In this document: piece by piece, positions 35,537 to 44,469 of the stretch
Position numbering within the stretch: position 1 is the first letter of the stretch
How the letters are laid out: the number at the start of each line of letters is the position of its first letter
Position numbers and translations under genes: made by a program
The notes under the pieces: model-generated
What the model was told of the DNA's origin: nothing
The model's input: the letters and a program-made list of their open reading frames with translations, nothing else
Databases searched by the model: none
Source of the DNA: RI-153 sp963752935
GTDB taxonomy: Bacteria; Chloroflexota; Anaerolineae; Caldilineales; Caldilineaceae
Direction: 5' to 3'
Length of the DNA stretch: 64,000 bases
NCBI GenBank assembly: GCA_963752935.1
Contig: CAVWAL010000008.1
Coordinates: 558,001 to 622,000 of the forward strand

Positions 35537-36079
35537 ATGGAAAATCTTTGGCGTCAGCTTAGCACCGGGCCCAATACGCCCGATATCGTTTATGCAATCG
35601 TAGAAATTCCTAAGGGCAGCCGCAACAAATACGAGTACCACAAAGAGCATGGCGTGCTCTTTTTGGATCGTGTCCTCTATTCGTCGCTGCATTACCCCGG
35701 TGACTACGGCCTGATCCCGCGCACCTTCTGTGAAGATGGCGATCCGCTGGATGTGCTGGTGATGGTAACGGAGCCGACCTTCCCCGGGTGTGTCATTCGC
35801 GCTCGCCCCATTGGGCTCTTCCGCATGTTGGACCGTGGCGAAGAAGACTATAAAGTTCTGGCGGTGGCCGACAACGATCCGCTGCACGGTGACTACCACG
35901 ATATCAAAGACATTCCGCAACATTATCTCGACGAAGTGCGGCACTTCTTTCAGGTGTACAAAGACTTGGAAGGCAGCAGCATCGAAGTGCTGGGCTGGGA
36001 AGATGTCAACGCCGCCAAGGCGGAAATCATTCGTACCCAAAAACTCTACAAAGAGCGTTTTGGCTTTAAGGACATTTGA
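35537..36079 (+). CDS. ppa: Inorganic pyrophosphatase (family I)
   Basis: The 180-residue soluble enzyme hydrolyses pyrophosphate to phosphate. Metal-binding and catalytic signatures are EIPKGSRNKYEY, the central EDGDPLDVLV motif (three Asp ligands) and GDYHDIKDIP. Length is that of the prokaryotic hexameric family. It lies 57 bases after the small protein; its TGA overlaps the ATG of the MBL gene (TGATG), so these are one transcriptional unit. Confidence 0.95.
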   Translation: MENLWRQLSTGPNTPDIVYAIVEIPKGSRNKYEYHKEHGVLFLDRVLYSSLHYPGDYGLIPRTFCEDGDPLDVLVMVTEPTFPGCVIRARPIGLFRMLDRGEEDYKVLAVADNDPLHGDYHDIKDIPQHYLDEVRHFFQVYKDLEGSSIEVLGWEDVNAAKAEIIRTQKLYKERFGFKDI

Positions 36080-36816
36080 TGAAAGAGATCGTGCCTGGCC
36101 TGTGGGATGTCGATGAAGTTGGCCCAATGGTTCATGTCTATCTTTGGGAGTGGGATGACGGCGTCAGCATCATCGACATGAGCGTCCCCGGCAACGAAGC
36201 GAAGATCCTCGACGGTCTGCGCCGGATCGGCTACCAGCCCGGCGATGTCAAACGGCTGATTGTCACGCACGCCGACGTCGATCACGTGGGGAGCCTGAAG
36301 GCGCTCAAACGTGTAACGGGCGCGCCGATTGCCTGCCACACGGTCGAAAAGGCGTTACTCGAACACCCGGAACGACGCGGCCCAAGCAAGACGCCGATAG
36401 GCATGCTGATCAGTCCGCTCTTTGCGCTGCTGCGCCTTTTGCCCAGTTTCCGCGTGGAGCCGATCACGCCCGACGAGATTTATGTTGACGGCAGCCGCCT
36501 GCCCGAAGGCTTTGTCATGATCCACACGCCTGGGCATACGCCCGGGCACGTTTCGCTGCTCCACCCTGAAAAGCGCTTCCTCATCGCCGGGGATGCACTC
36601 AACACACGCCGTGGATCATTGGCCGGGCCGCCGCCGATCTTCACGCCCGACATGCACAACGCCCATCGCAGCATCTGGAAGTTGTGGAAGAAGTACGGTG
36701 AGGACTACGATACCATCGTCTTCGGCCATGGGGAGCCGATCCGCGAAAACGCCGCGGCCACGGTCAAAGGATTGGTCGATCAACTTTTTGAGACGGAGCC
36801 TGGGCGCGGCGCATGA
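36079..36816 (+). CDS. Metallo-beta-lactamase-fold hydrolase
   Basis: A 245-residue MBL-fold protein. Metal ligands are visible in THADVDHVG (first His cluster; here HxDxDH rather than the usual HxHxDH), HTPGHTPGHVSL (His), IAGDALNT (bridging Asp) and VFGHGEPI (last His). This resembles the glyoxalase-II/hydrolase branch, but the substrate is unknown. The altered first cluster could change metal binding. The ATG overlaps the ppa stop codon, and its own stop overlaps the ATG of the next gene. Confidence 0.82.
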   Translation: MKEIVPGLWDVDEVGPMVHVYLWEWDDGVSIIDMSVPGNEAKILDGLRRIGYQPGDVKRLIVTHADVDHVGSLKALKRVTGAPIACHTVEKALLEHPERRGPSKTPIGMLISPLFALLRLLPSFRVEPITPDEIYVDGSRLPEGFVMIHTPGHTPGHVSLLHPEKRFLIAGDALNTRRGSLAGPPPIFTPDMHNAHRSIWKLWKKYGEDYDTIVFGHGEPIRENAAATVKGLVDQLFETEPGRGA

Positions 36817-37229
36817 GTGTGGACATTCCGGCCTTTTTCGAGAAGTACGAGTGGTCGGCGCAACAGGTCGATGCCGATGTGTGGGCGGCTTCCTTTGCGA
36901 CGGCTCATGAAGAAGATTTCGATCTTTACGTCGCCACCAGCACGGACTGGGTTCACTTTGCTGTAAGCCCACTGATTCCGCTGCCGCTGACGGAATGTAC
37001 GGAAGAGCTGCACAACGCCATGCTGCACCTCAACCAGCAGATCCGGCTCGTCCGCTTTGGCCTGGACGAAGACGGCGACGTCAATCTACTGGCGGATCTA
37101 CCCCGAGAGGGCATGAGCTACGCCACCTTTGCCACCGTCCTCGACACACTGGTCTACTATACAGAAGAGTTGGCGCACGAGTTGGCGCGTACCGCAAGCG
37201 AAGTCGGTTACCAGTCGACCAAGTTTTAG
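36813..37229 (+). CDS. YbjN-like protein
   Basis: A 138-residue soluble alpha/beta protein whose pattern (a strand-rich first half with VYVATSTDWVHFAVSPL, then LHNAMLHLNQQIRLVRFGLDEDGDVNLLADLP and a final helix LVYYTEELAHELART) is that of the YbjN/type-III-chaperone-like fold. Such proteins act as adaptors with few known partners. The ATG overlaps the stop codon of the MBL gene (ATGA). Confidence 0.6.
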   Translation: MSVDIPAFFEKYEWSAQQVDADVWAASFATAHEEDFDLYVATSTDWVHFAVSPLIPLPLTECTEELHNAMLHLNQQIRLVRFGLDEDGDVNLLADLPREGMSYATFATVLDTLVYYTEELAHELARTASEVGYQSTKF

Positions 37230-37269
37230 CAGGATCAGAGTCCACCACTCCCTTTCCGCGATACAGCCT

Positions 37270-38181
37270 GTGCATTCACCTAAAAAGACAACCCACCCAA
37301 TTGGCCCGACGGCGCCTCTCCTAAAGTGGGCCGGCGGCAAAACTCAACTGCTTCGCCAGCTACAGCCCTATCTCCCGGCGCGCTACGATCGACTGATCGA
37401 ACCGTTCATCGGCGGCGCCGCGGTCTACTTTCATTTACAGCCGAAGCAGGCACTGCTGGGTGATGTTAACCCCGAGTTGGTGAATTTTTACCGGGTAGTG
37501 CGCAATGATCCACAGTCGTTGATGGAGGCCATTGACGCCGTGGCCGCCCGGCACAGCCACGGCGAAGATGCAGAGGCGATCTACTATGAGATGCGTGCCC
37601 GACAGCCGGTGGATCTGCCCGCTCATCGCCTCGACGGGGACGGGCTGCCTTTGCACGATGATGACAAGATCTGGGTTGCGGCGCGCACGCTTTATCTCAA
37701 CAAAACCGGCTTCAATGGCCTCTTCCGCGTCAACAGCCGCGGCGCCTTCAATGTACCGTGGGGGCGCAGAAAGCGGCTGCCCAAGCTCTATGATCGTCAT
37801 GAAGTGCTCAACGCCTCGAACTTGCTACAAGGAGCAGAGATCGTCCTGGCCGATTTCGGCGTTGTGCTCGACAGTGCGAAAGCAGGCGACTTTGTCTACC
37901 TCGATCCGCCCTACTTCCCACTGAGCGCGACGGCCAACTTCACGAGCTACACCCGTCTCGACTTCCCCGTCAGCGAGCAACAACGGTTGGCCGACTGGCT
38001 GCACACATTGGATCAGCGCCGTGTCGCCTTCGTCCTCAACAATTCGGACACGCCCTTCACACGTGAACTCTACGCCGATTTCCAGATCGACGTGGCGCTG
38101 GCCAGACGCATGATCAACAGCGATGCCGGCAAGCGTGGCGCGGTCAACGAGTTGATCGTCTACAATCACCCTGCTACCTGA
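37270..38181 (+). CDS. Dam-type (D12 class) DNA adenine-N6 methyltransferase
   Basis: A 303-residue methyltransferase. The SAM-binding segment is LLKWAGGKTQLL followed by FIGGAAVYF, and the catalytic motif is DPPYFP (DPPY). The order (motif X, I, then IV) is that of the D12/Dam class, whose Dam members modify GATC. No restriction enzyme gene is adjacent, so it is an orphan methylase. A GTG at 37270 is the likely start (no clear Shine-Dalgarno); the longer frame from 37129 overlaps the YbjN-like gene and has no conserved residues there. Confidence 0.85.
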   Translation: MHSPKKTTHPIGPTAPLLKWAGGKTQLLRQLQPYLPARYDRLIEPFIGGAAVYFHLQPKQALLGDVNPELVNFYRVVRNDPQSLMEAIDAVAARHSHGEDAEAIYYEMRARQPVDLPAHRLDGDGLPLHDDDKIWVAARTLYLNKTGFNGLFRVNSRGAFNVPWGRRKRLPKLYDRHEVLNASNLLQGAEIVLADFGVVLDSAKAGDFVYLDPPYFPLSATANFTSYTRLDFPVSEQQRLADWLHTLDQRRVAFVLNNSDTPFTRELYADFQIDVALARRMINSDAGKRGAVNELIVYNHPAT

Positions 38182-38242
38182 ACCGCCACGGATCTACGGA
38201 CACTCAGGTAACCGATGAACCGATCCAGTTTCGCCCCAATCC

Positions 38243-38288
38243 CCTTGCTGTGATAGACTCAATGGTTCAAGAATCTATCACAGCAAGG
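38243..38288 (+). promoter_or_regulatory. 15-bp hairpin burying the ribosome binding site
   Basis: CCTTGCTGTGATAGA (38243-38257) and TCTATCACAGCAAGG (38274-38288) are exact complements with a 16-base loop. The right arm ends with AAGG of the Shine-Dalgarno AAGGTGG (38285-38291), 8 bases before the ATG at 38296. Confidence 0.65.
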
Positions 38289-38295
38289 TGGTTTT

Positions 38296-39177
38296 ATGTC
38301 TGAAATCTATTATCCCCAAGGTGAATACAGCCTCCTGGATTCGGGCAACGAGCGAAAGCTAGAGCGAATCGGCGACTTCAAGATCGACCGGCCTGCGGCC
38401 CAGGCGGTGTGGACGCAGCACCTGCCCATCAACGATTGGGTGAAGGTGGACGCAGCCTACGAACGCGGCAGCAGCGGCGGCGAATGGGAATTCAACGAGC
38501 AGATGTCGCGCAAGTTCAACATTGTCTACAGCAACATCTACTTTCAGATTAAGCTGACCGATTTCGGCCATTTGGGTCTTTTCCCCGAGCAGGCCGCCAA
38601 TTGGGATTGGATGCGCAGCATCATCCGCAAACGGTTGGAGCGCACCAACAACGCCAATCTCAACGTGCTCAATCTCTTTGCCTACACCGGCGGCAGCACC
38701 CTGGCCTGCAGCCAGGCCGGCGCGCATGTCGTGCATTTGGACGCCGCCAAAGGCGTCGTAGATTGGGCGCGCGACAACGCCACCGCCAGCCATCTCGATG
38801 ATCGACCTATCCGCTGGCTGGTAGACGATGCGCTCAAGTTCGTCAACCGCGAAGAACGGCGCGGCAACAAATATCAAGGGATTATCCTCGATCCGCCAAG
38901 CTTCGGCCGCGGCCCCAAGGGAGAGGTCTTCAAAATCGAAAAAGACCTGATACCCTTGCTCAAAAGCTGTCAGGCCATCTTGGCCGAGAATGCACTCTTC
39001 TTCTTGCTCAGTTGTCACACGCCGGGATTTACCCCAACCACGCTGCACAACCAGATCGCCGAAGTCGTGACCGAGCGGAAAGGCAAGCTCGAAAGCGGCG
39101 AGATGTTGATCTTCGAGGAGCAGAGCGGCCGCGCTCTCCCCAGCGGATCATACGCACGGTGGACGGCGGCGCGCTGA
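38296..39177 (+). CDS. Class-I SAM-dependent RNA methyltransferase (RlmI/RlmK-like)
   Basis: A 293-residue protein with the Rossmann methyltransferase core: motif I VLNLFAYTGGSTLACSQAGA, motif II VHLDAAKGVVDWARDN, and motif IV LDPPSFGRGPKGE. These match the RlmI/YccW family of 23S rRNA m5C methyltransferases, without the N-terminal PUA domain. The start ATG at 38296 is close behind a hairpin that pairs with its ribosome binding site, implying regulated translation. The SpoU gene at 39183 follows after 5 bases, giving an RNA-modification pair. Confidence 0.85.
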   Translation: MSEIYYPQGEYSLLDSGNERKLERIGDFKIDRPAAQAVWTQHLPINDWVKVDAAYERGSSGGEWEFNEQMSRKFNIVYSNIYFQIKLTDFGHLGLFPEQAANWDWMRSIIRKRLERTNNANLNVLNLFAYTGGSTLACSQAGAHVVHLDAAKGVVDWARDNATASHLDDRPIRWLVDDALKFVNREERRGNKYQGIILDPPSFGRGPKGEVFKIEKDLIPLLKSCQAILAENALFFLLSCHTPGFTPTTLHNQIAEVVTERKGKLESGEMLIFEEQSGRALPSGSYARWTAAR

Positions 39178-39182
39178 GCATC

Positions 39183-39986
39183 ATGCACATCACCAGCAGT
39201 GGCAACCCGCGAATCAAGAACGTGGTACGGCTGACCAACCATCGCCGCCACCGCCAGGATCTGCGTCAGACCGTCGTCGAGGGTAGCCGCGAGGTGCGCC
39301 GCTGCCTCGACGCCGGTATTATCCCGGCCGAGATCTACATCTGCCCCGAATTGGTTGCCCCACACGATCAGGATCTGGTGGGGCGCCTGATGCCCACGGA
39401 TCGCCAACCACAGGCCGCCACCGTCGCGCCCGAGGTTTTCGCCAAGATGGCCGTGCGCGGCGACAGTGGCGGGCTGCTCCTGGTGATCCCCTACACGCAA
39501 GTGGATCTGGCCTTGTTACCCGTCTCTGCCTCGGCGTTTATCGTGATTGTCGAGGGAGCCGAAAAGCCGGGCAACGTGGGGGCCGTGCTGCGTACGGCAG
39601 ACGCCGCCGGCGTCGACGGCCTGATCCTGTGCAGCGGCGGCACCGATCTGCACAACCCCAATGTCATCCGCGCCAGTCTCGGCACTCGGTTTACGGTTCC
39701 TGTGGCCGAGGCGCCCACGCAGGAAGTGATCCACTGGTTGCGAGATCACCGCATCACCAGCCTTGCCGCCAGCCCTGATGCCACCCTTCGCTACACCGAG
39801 GTGGACATGACTCGATCGGTTGCCATTGTCACGGGCAGCGAAGCCGAAGGACTCAGCCCCGAATGGCTGGCCGCCGCCGACAACCAGGTGGTGATCCCCA
39901 TGTTCGGCGTCGCCGACAGCCTCAACCTGGCCACATCCACGGCGTTGCTGCTCTACGAGGTCGTTCGGCAACGAGGGGCGGCATAG
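39183..39986 (+). CDS. SpoU/TrmH-family RNA 2'-O-methyltransferase
   Basis: A 267-residue enzyme with the SPOUT trefoil-knot signatures: motif 1 NVGAVLRTADAAGVDGLIL, motif 2 VTGSEAEGLSPEW and motif 3 SLNLATSTALLLYEV. An N-terminal L30-like substrate-binding region (about 1-90) is present, as in the TsnR/23S rRNA Gm-methyltransferase subgroup. The ATG at 39183 is the first in frame after the previous stop codon. The longer frame from 39012 lies within the preceding gene. Confidence 0.9.
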   Translation: MHITSSGNPRIKNVVRLTNHRRHRQDLRQTVVEGSREVRRCLDAGIIPAEIYICPELVAPHDQDLVGRLMPTDRQPQAATVAPEVFAKMAVRGDSGGLLLVIPYTQVDLALLPVSASAFIVIVEGAEKPGNVGAVLRTADAAGVDGLILCSGGTDLHNPNVIRASLGTRFTVPVAEAPTQEVIHWLRDHRITSLAASPDATLRYTEVDMTRSVAIVTGSEAEGLSPEWLAAADNQVVIPMFGVADSLNLATSTALLLYEVVRQRGAA

Positions 39987-40025
39987 GTTACGGAACTTCG
40001 CCACAGTTCGACTCGTTTTGAAGAT

Positions 40026-40883
40026 ATGATGAAATCACCCCTTAGCCGTAGACGGTTTTTGCAGGTCCTGGGCGGCACAGCCCTTAGCGCAGGCGGCCTC
40101 TTTGGGTATACCCGTCTGCTGGAACCCCACTGGCTCGATGTGCAAGAGATCCCGCTCTCCGTCCCCAATCTGCCCCACCATCTTACCGGGCTGCGCATAG
40201 CGCAGATCTCAGATATACACCTCAGCGAGTACACCTCCGCCGACAAGGTACACGATGCCGTCAACCGTGTGAACGCGGCCGATCCGGCATTTGTGATGTT
40301 GACCGGTGATTTTGTGGGCAACCGCGCCAAAGACGCCGGCGGGCTTGTCGAACCGTTGCGGCAGATCAGTGCGCCGGTCTACGCTGTGCTGGGAAATCAC
40401 GATCTGTGGACAGATCGAGAAGTAGTGCGGCGCTATCTGGTGGAAAGCAATGTCACACTCCTGACCAATCAAGCGCAAGAAGTGGCGGCAGACCTTTACC
40501 TGGCCGGGGTAGACGATCTGTGGAGCGGGCATCCCGATCTGAACACGGCGCTGCACGATGTCCCTGTGCAGTCAACCACACTGCTCATGGCCCATGAACC
40601 GGACTACTTTGATCATGTGCTGGCAACGCAGGCGCCAATCGCCGTCCAGTTCAGCGGTCACAGTCATGGGGGACAGGTGCGCATCCCCATGTTGGTGGGC
40701 AGCGCGGTGCGTATCCAGGCCCCTGTGCTTCCGCGCTATGGCCGCCGCTATCCCATCGGCTTGCAAGAAGTCGACGGTCGCCAGGTCTACACGAACCGAG
40801 GGCTGGGGGTATGGCCTCTGCCATATCGATTCAACTGCCGACCCGAAGTTTCACTCTTTTCGCTCACACCCAGGGTGGGTTGA
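40026..40883 (+). CDS. Tat-exported calcineurin-like metallophosphoesterase (YkuE/YaeI type)
   Basis: The 285-residue protein starts with a twin-arginine signal (SRRRFLQVLGG, residues 7-17), so it is exported folded. The phosphoesterase motifs are all there: ISDIHL, GDFVGN, GNHD, and GHSHGGQ. Related proteins (YkuE, YaeI) hydrolyse phosphodiester or lipid-phosphate bonds outside the cytoplasm. Start is the ATG at 40026 (a second at 40029). Confidence 0.88.
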   Translation: MMKSPLSRRRFLQVLGGTALSAGGLFGYTRLLEPHWLDVQEIPLSVPNLPHHLTGLRIAQISDIHLSEYTSADKVHDAVNRVNAADPAFVMLTGDFVGNRAKDAGGLVEPLRQISAPVYAVLGNHDLWTDREVVRRYLVESNVTLLTNQAQEVAADLYLAGVDDLWSGHPDLNTALHDVPVQSTTLLMAHEPDYFDHVLATQAPIAVQFSGHSHGGQVRIPMLVGSAVRIQAPVLPRYGRRYPIGLQEVDGRQVYTNRGLGVWPLPYRFNCRPEVSLFSLTPRVG

Positions 40884-41006
40884 CTGTGTGAGGTAAACGT
40901 GGAATTTGCCCTACTGCATTTGAAGAAGGCATTGACTAGACTGTACCTATGGCAATCTGTGTAGACGAAACGAAATTGCCGACTATCCTTAAATTAGCTC
41001 ATTTGT

Positions 41007-41035
41007 TTGACGAGGGCAGGGGCCTGTGCTAGACT
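41007..41035 (+). promoter_or_regulatory. Sigma-70 promoter of ftsH
   Basis: TTGACG (41007-41012), 17-base spacer, TAGACT (41030-41035) with an extended -10 TG at 41027-41028. Leader length is about 73 bases. Confidence 0.8.
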
Positions 41036-41114
41036 TCCGATAGCATTCGGGATTTTGCCGAGGCATCTTGCCCTCGCCAAATCGCCTTGCTCTTACACTC
41101 CCGAGAGATAGATA

Positions 41115-43067
41115 ATGAACTCCAAACGGCTTCGTAATGGTGTAATCTACGTCTTGCTCGTTGTAGCATTAGGCGCATTTCTGTATACGACCTTAAGCAA
41201 TCGAACAGCCAATACCTCCGACCCGACTTCAATCGCACGCGTGGCCGAGTTGGTGCGCGCTGGGAATGTTCGCCAGATCGACGTGAAAGATGATAGGGTG
41301 GTCGTTGTCACCACAACCGGTGATGAGTTGATCTCGCGCAAAGAGATGGGTATTGGCCTCATTGAAACCCTGCAGAATCTTGGCGTCAACGAAGAACAGC
41401 TCGCACGCGTCAATGTCAACGTCGAGGCGCCCAGTGGGTGGGAGATTTACGGCGGCATCTTACTGGCGCTCCTGCCCGTTGCCTTGATCGCGGTATTCTT
41501 TATCTTTATCCTGCGCCAGGCGCAGGGGGCAGGCAATCAGGCGTTTAGCTTCGGCAAAAGCAAAGCACGCATGTTCACAGGCGACAAGCCGACTGTCACA
41601 TTTGATGACGTCGCCGGCAGCGAAGAAGCCAAACAGGAACTGGAAGAAGTTGTCGAGTTTCTGAAAGAGCCCGAGAAATTTGCCTCGCTCGGGGCACGCA
41701 TCCCCAAGGGTGTGCTCCTGGTCGGCCCTCCTGGCACCGGTAAAACGTTAATGGCCAAAGCCGTTTCAGGAGAAGCGGGTGTGCCATTCTTCAGCATCTC
41801 CGGTTCAGAATTTGTCGAGATGTTTGTGGGCGTGGGCGCCAGCCGTGTACGCGATCTCTTTGAACAGGCCAAGAAGAATTCGCCCTGTATCATTTTCGTG
41901 GATGAAATCGACGCAGTCGGTCGGCACCGTGGCGCCGGCTTGGGTGGCTCTCATGACGAGCGCGAACAGACGCTCAACCAGATCCTGGTTGAAATGGACG
42001 GGTTCGATACCGATGTCAATGTGATTCTGATCGCAGCCACCAACCGTCCTGATATTCTCGACCCGGCGCTACTGCGCCCCGGTCGTTTTGATCGTCGTGT
42101 GACGATGGATGCCCCCGACGTCAAGGGGCGACGGCAGATTCTTGATGTGCATATCAAGGGCAAACCGCTGGCTACCGATATTAACCTGGATGTGATTGCG
42201 AAACAGACACCGGGTTTCGTCGGCGCCGATCTGGAAAATCTGGTCAACGAGGCTGCGATTTTGGCGGCGCGGCGCAATCGTCGCTCGATCGGTATGGACG
42301 AATTCCAAGAAGCCATCGAACGTGTTATCGCCGGTCCGGAACGGCGCAGCCGCATCATTACGCCCAAAGAGAAAGAGATCGTGGCCTATCACGAAGCGGG
42401 TCATGCCGTCGTGATGCACCTGCTGCCCAACCACGATCCTGTGCACAAGGTGACCATCGTGCCGCGCGGCATGGCCGGTGGTTACACCATGCCACTGCCC
42501 GAAGAAGAGAGCAACCTCAAGACACGCGACAAATTCCGCGATGAACTGGCTGCACTGTTGGGCGGTCGCGTGGCTGAGGAACTCCGCTTTGGTGACATTA
42601 CCACCGGTGCCAGCAATGATCTGGAGCGGGTCACCGATATGGGGCGCATGATGGTAACGCAGTGGGGCATGAGCGAAAAGCTAGGTCCCATTCAATACGG
42701 CGAACGTGAAGAGATGGTTTTTCTTGGGCGGGGAATTTCTGAGAGTCGCAACTACAGCGATAAGGTAGCCCAGGAGATTGACGAAGAAGTCCGCCGCCTG
42801 GTGGATGAAGCGTATCAGCGCACCCGCCAGATCTTGATTACCCATCGAGATAAGCTGGATGCAGTCTCAATGCGGCTGCTCGAAGTAGAAACACTGCATG
42901 CACCGGAGTTCGAAGCGATCATGCGCGGCGAGTCACCCTACGATTCGCCTCGGTCGGGAGGCCGTCGCCGCCCCGAGCAACCGCGTGGAACGGAAGACCG
43001 TCAGCACGGCGAAAACCGTGGTGACGAAGGGATCGATTTGGGCGGCACCCTGCCGGCGCCTGCGTAA
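41115..43067 (+). CDS. ftsH: ATP-dependent zinc metalloprotease FtsH
   Basis: The 650-residue membrane protease degrades damaged membrane and short-lived cytosolic proteins. Two membrane helices (about 9-27 and 113-133) flank an extracytoplasmic domain. The AAA module has Walker A GPPGTGKT (204-211), Walker B IIFVDEID, and SRH RPGRFDR. The protease site HEAGH is at 426-430. The tail is charged and Gly/Arg-rich. The extracytoplasmic domain resembles the small membrane protein at 2295. The gene has its own promoter and terminator. Confidence 0.97.
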   Translation: MNSKRLRNGVIYVLLVVALGAFLYTTLSNRTANTSDPTSIARVAELVRAGNVRQIDVKDDRVVVVTTTGDELISRKEMGIGLIETLQNLGVNEEQLARVNVNVEAPSGWEIYGGILLALLPVALIAVFFIFILRQAQGAGNQAFSFGKSKARMFTGDKPTVTFDDVAGSEEAKQELEEVVEFLKEPEKFASLGARIPKGVLLVGPPGTGKTLMAKAVSGEAGVPFFSISGSEFVEMFVGVGASRVRDLFEQAKKNSPCIIFVDEIDAVGRHRGAGLGGSHDEREQTLNQILVEMDGFDTDVNVILIAATNRPDILDPALLRPGRFDRRVTMDAPDVKGRRQILDVHIKGKPLATDINLDVIAKQTPGFVGADLENLVNEAAILAARRNRRSIGMDEFQEAIERVIAGPERRSRIITPKEKEIVAYHEAGHAVVMHLLPNHDPVHKVTIVPRGMAGGYTMPLPEEESNLKTRDKFRDELAALLGGRVAEELRFGDITTGASNDLERVTDMGRMMVTQWGMSEKLGPIQYGEREEMVFLGRGISESRNYSDKVAQEIDEEVRRLVDEAYQRTRQILITHRDKLDAVSMRLLEVETLHAPEFEAIMRGESPYDSPRSGGRRRPEQPRGTEDRQHGENRGDEGIDLGGTLPAPA

Positions 43068-43120
43068 TCGGCGTCCAATCCGAATCGAATTGACTTCGAC
43101 GCAATTTGAGGAAGGATAAG

Positions 43121-43149
43121 AAGCCTCGCCACCTCTGGCGGGGCTTTTT
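43121..43149 (+). terminator. Rho-independent terminator of ftsH
   Basis: AAGCCTCGCC (43121-43130) pairs with GGCGGGGCTT (43137-43146; one G-U), followed by TTTTT (43145-43149). It lies 54 bases after the stop codon. Confidence 0.9.
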
Positions 43150-43172
43150 GATCACAGACATGAGGGAAGCTC

Positions 43173-43913
43173 GTGAGCGCTCTTTTCTATCGACTGAACC
43201 GACACTATTTCGCTGATGTTTCACTAAGCCGTTGGATCCAGGTCATTCTGATTATACCGGTCGGGATCCTGATCAGCGCACGAATGAACGGCTATTTGCT
43301 CCCGACCGCGCTGCTGCTCCTGCTCTTTGTGATCTTCACCGCCGCTTCCCTCAAGTGGCGAAGGCAAAACTACATCCAGTTCCAAGCGCAGAGCACCCCG
43401 CAAGTAACGCCTCGGCCACTTCGGCCGGCGGATAAGCTGCCCATCTTCGCCACAGGCTTCTTCAGCGTGGAGGGCAAACACGCCGAATTTACCTGGCTGC
43501 AAGGGTATTACCGTACATTCGCCACCCGCGAACACGCCCTGATCTGTCTGGTCCAGCCTAGCCGCTTCGCGCTTGTGGGCAAGTGGCCCGAAAAAGAGGT
43601 GGGCATGTGGTATGTCTTCTTCAAGGATGAAGATGTCGAAGACATTCAATGTGGAGAAATTCGCTATGCAGGCGAAAGTTTCCCAGGCATCGCGGTCAGG
43701 CATGGCGTATTCATTCCCAAGCGGGGCCGGTTCGACCGGGACAGAACCATTCAACGTACGGTTTACATCGCCTGCCAGGAAGAGGCCGATCTTCAACGCA
43801 TCGTGGCGGATCTCCACTCCCCCAAGCAAGATGCCGCCGAGGTGCCCATTAAGCAGAACGGCGCCGGCAAGCTACCAAGCAACAGCACCGAATGGAAACG
43901 GATCGACGGCTGA
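43173..43913 (+). CDS. Membrane protein of unknown function
   Basis: The 246-residue protein has two adjoining hydrophobic segments (about residues 20-36 and 40-58) and a soluble remainder of about 185 residues rich in beta-structure, containing MWYVFFKDEDVEDIQCGEI. No family was recognised. A GTG at 43173 with GAGGGA about 6 bases upstream is the likely start. It is followed after 40 bases by dCMP deaminase. Confidence 0.65.
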   Translation: MSALFYRLNRHYFADVSLSRWIQVILIIPVGILISARMNGYLLPTALLLLLFVIFTAASLKWRRQNYIQFQAQSTPQVTPRPLRPADKLPIFATGFFSVEGKHAEFTWLQGYYRTFATREHALICLVQPSRFALVGKWPEKEVGMWYVFFKDEDVEDIQCGEIRYAGESFPGIAVRHGVFIPKRGRFDRDRTIQRTVYIACQEEADLQRIVADLHSPKQDAAEVPIKQNGAGKLPSNSTEWKRIDG

Positions 43914-43953
43914 CTTTGCCGCATCCATCGATCTCACTTGAGGAGCGCAGACA

Positions 43954-44439
43954 GTGTCTCAACCGCCAACTACCGGTCAGGATCGCCCTTCATGGGACGA
44001 GTACTTTATGAACATTGCGTTCACCGTTGCAGAGCGCAGCACCTGTGATCGCGCCCACGTCGGCGCAGTGATTGTGCGTGATCGGCGCATCCTTACCACG
44101 GGATACAACGGTGCGCCGGCCGGTTTGCCCCATTGTGACGAAGTGGGCCATCTGATCATCGATGGGCATTGTGTGCGTACCCTCCACGCCGAACAGAACG
44201 CCATCATCCAGGGTGCGCTGCACGGCGTGAACATTGCAGGCTCTACCATTTATGTAACCCATCAGCCCTGTCTGAATTGTGCCAAGATGATCATCAACGC
44301 CGGCATTGTTCACGTTGTCTATGCAGGCAACTATCCAGACAGTTACAGCCGGCAATTTTTACACGATGCCGGTGTTGTATTAGAAAACTTACCCCGTCCA
44401 CGCAGCGCCGATACCGTCTACCAGCCGGCACCCAGTTAA
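43954..44439 (+). CDS. comEB: Deoxycytidylate (dCMP) deaminase family protein
   Basis: The 161-residue zinc enzyme converts dCMP to dUMP. The zinc ligands are in TLHAEQNAI (His, with the catalytic Glu) and HQPCLNCAK (PCxxC), and the substrate region has VRDRRILTTGYNGAPAGLP. This matches the ComEB-type of dCMP deaminases rather than free cytidine deaminases. The start is GTG 43954 with AGGAG 8 bases upstream. The symbol comEB is by family similarity and does not imply competence function. Confidence 0.9.
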   Translation: MSQPPTTGQDRPSWDEYFMNIAFTVAERSTCDRAHVGAVIVRDRRILTTGYNGAPAGLPHCDEVGHLIIDGHCVRTLHAEQNAIIQGALHGVNIAGSTIYVTHQPCLNCAKMIINAGIVHVVYAGNYPDSYSRQFLHDAGVVLENLPRPRSADTVYQPAPS

Positions 44440-44469
44440 CATAAAAACACATGTGAAGGATGGCTCTGC

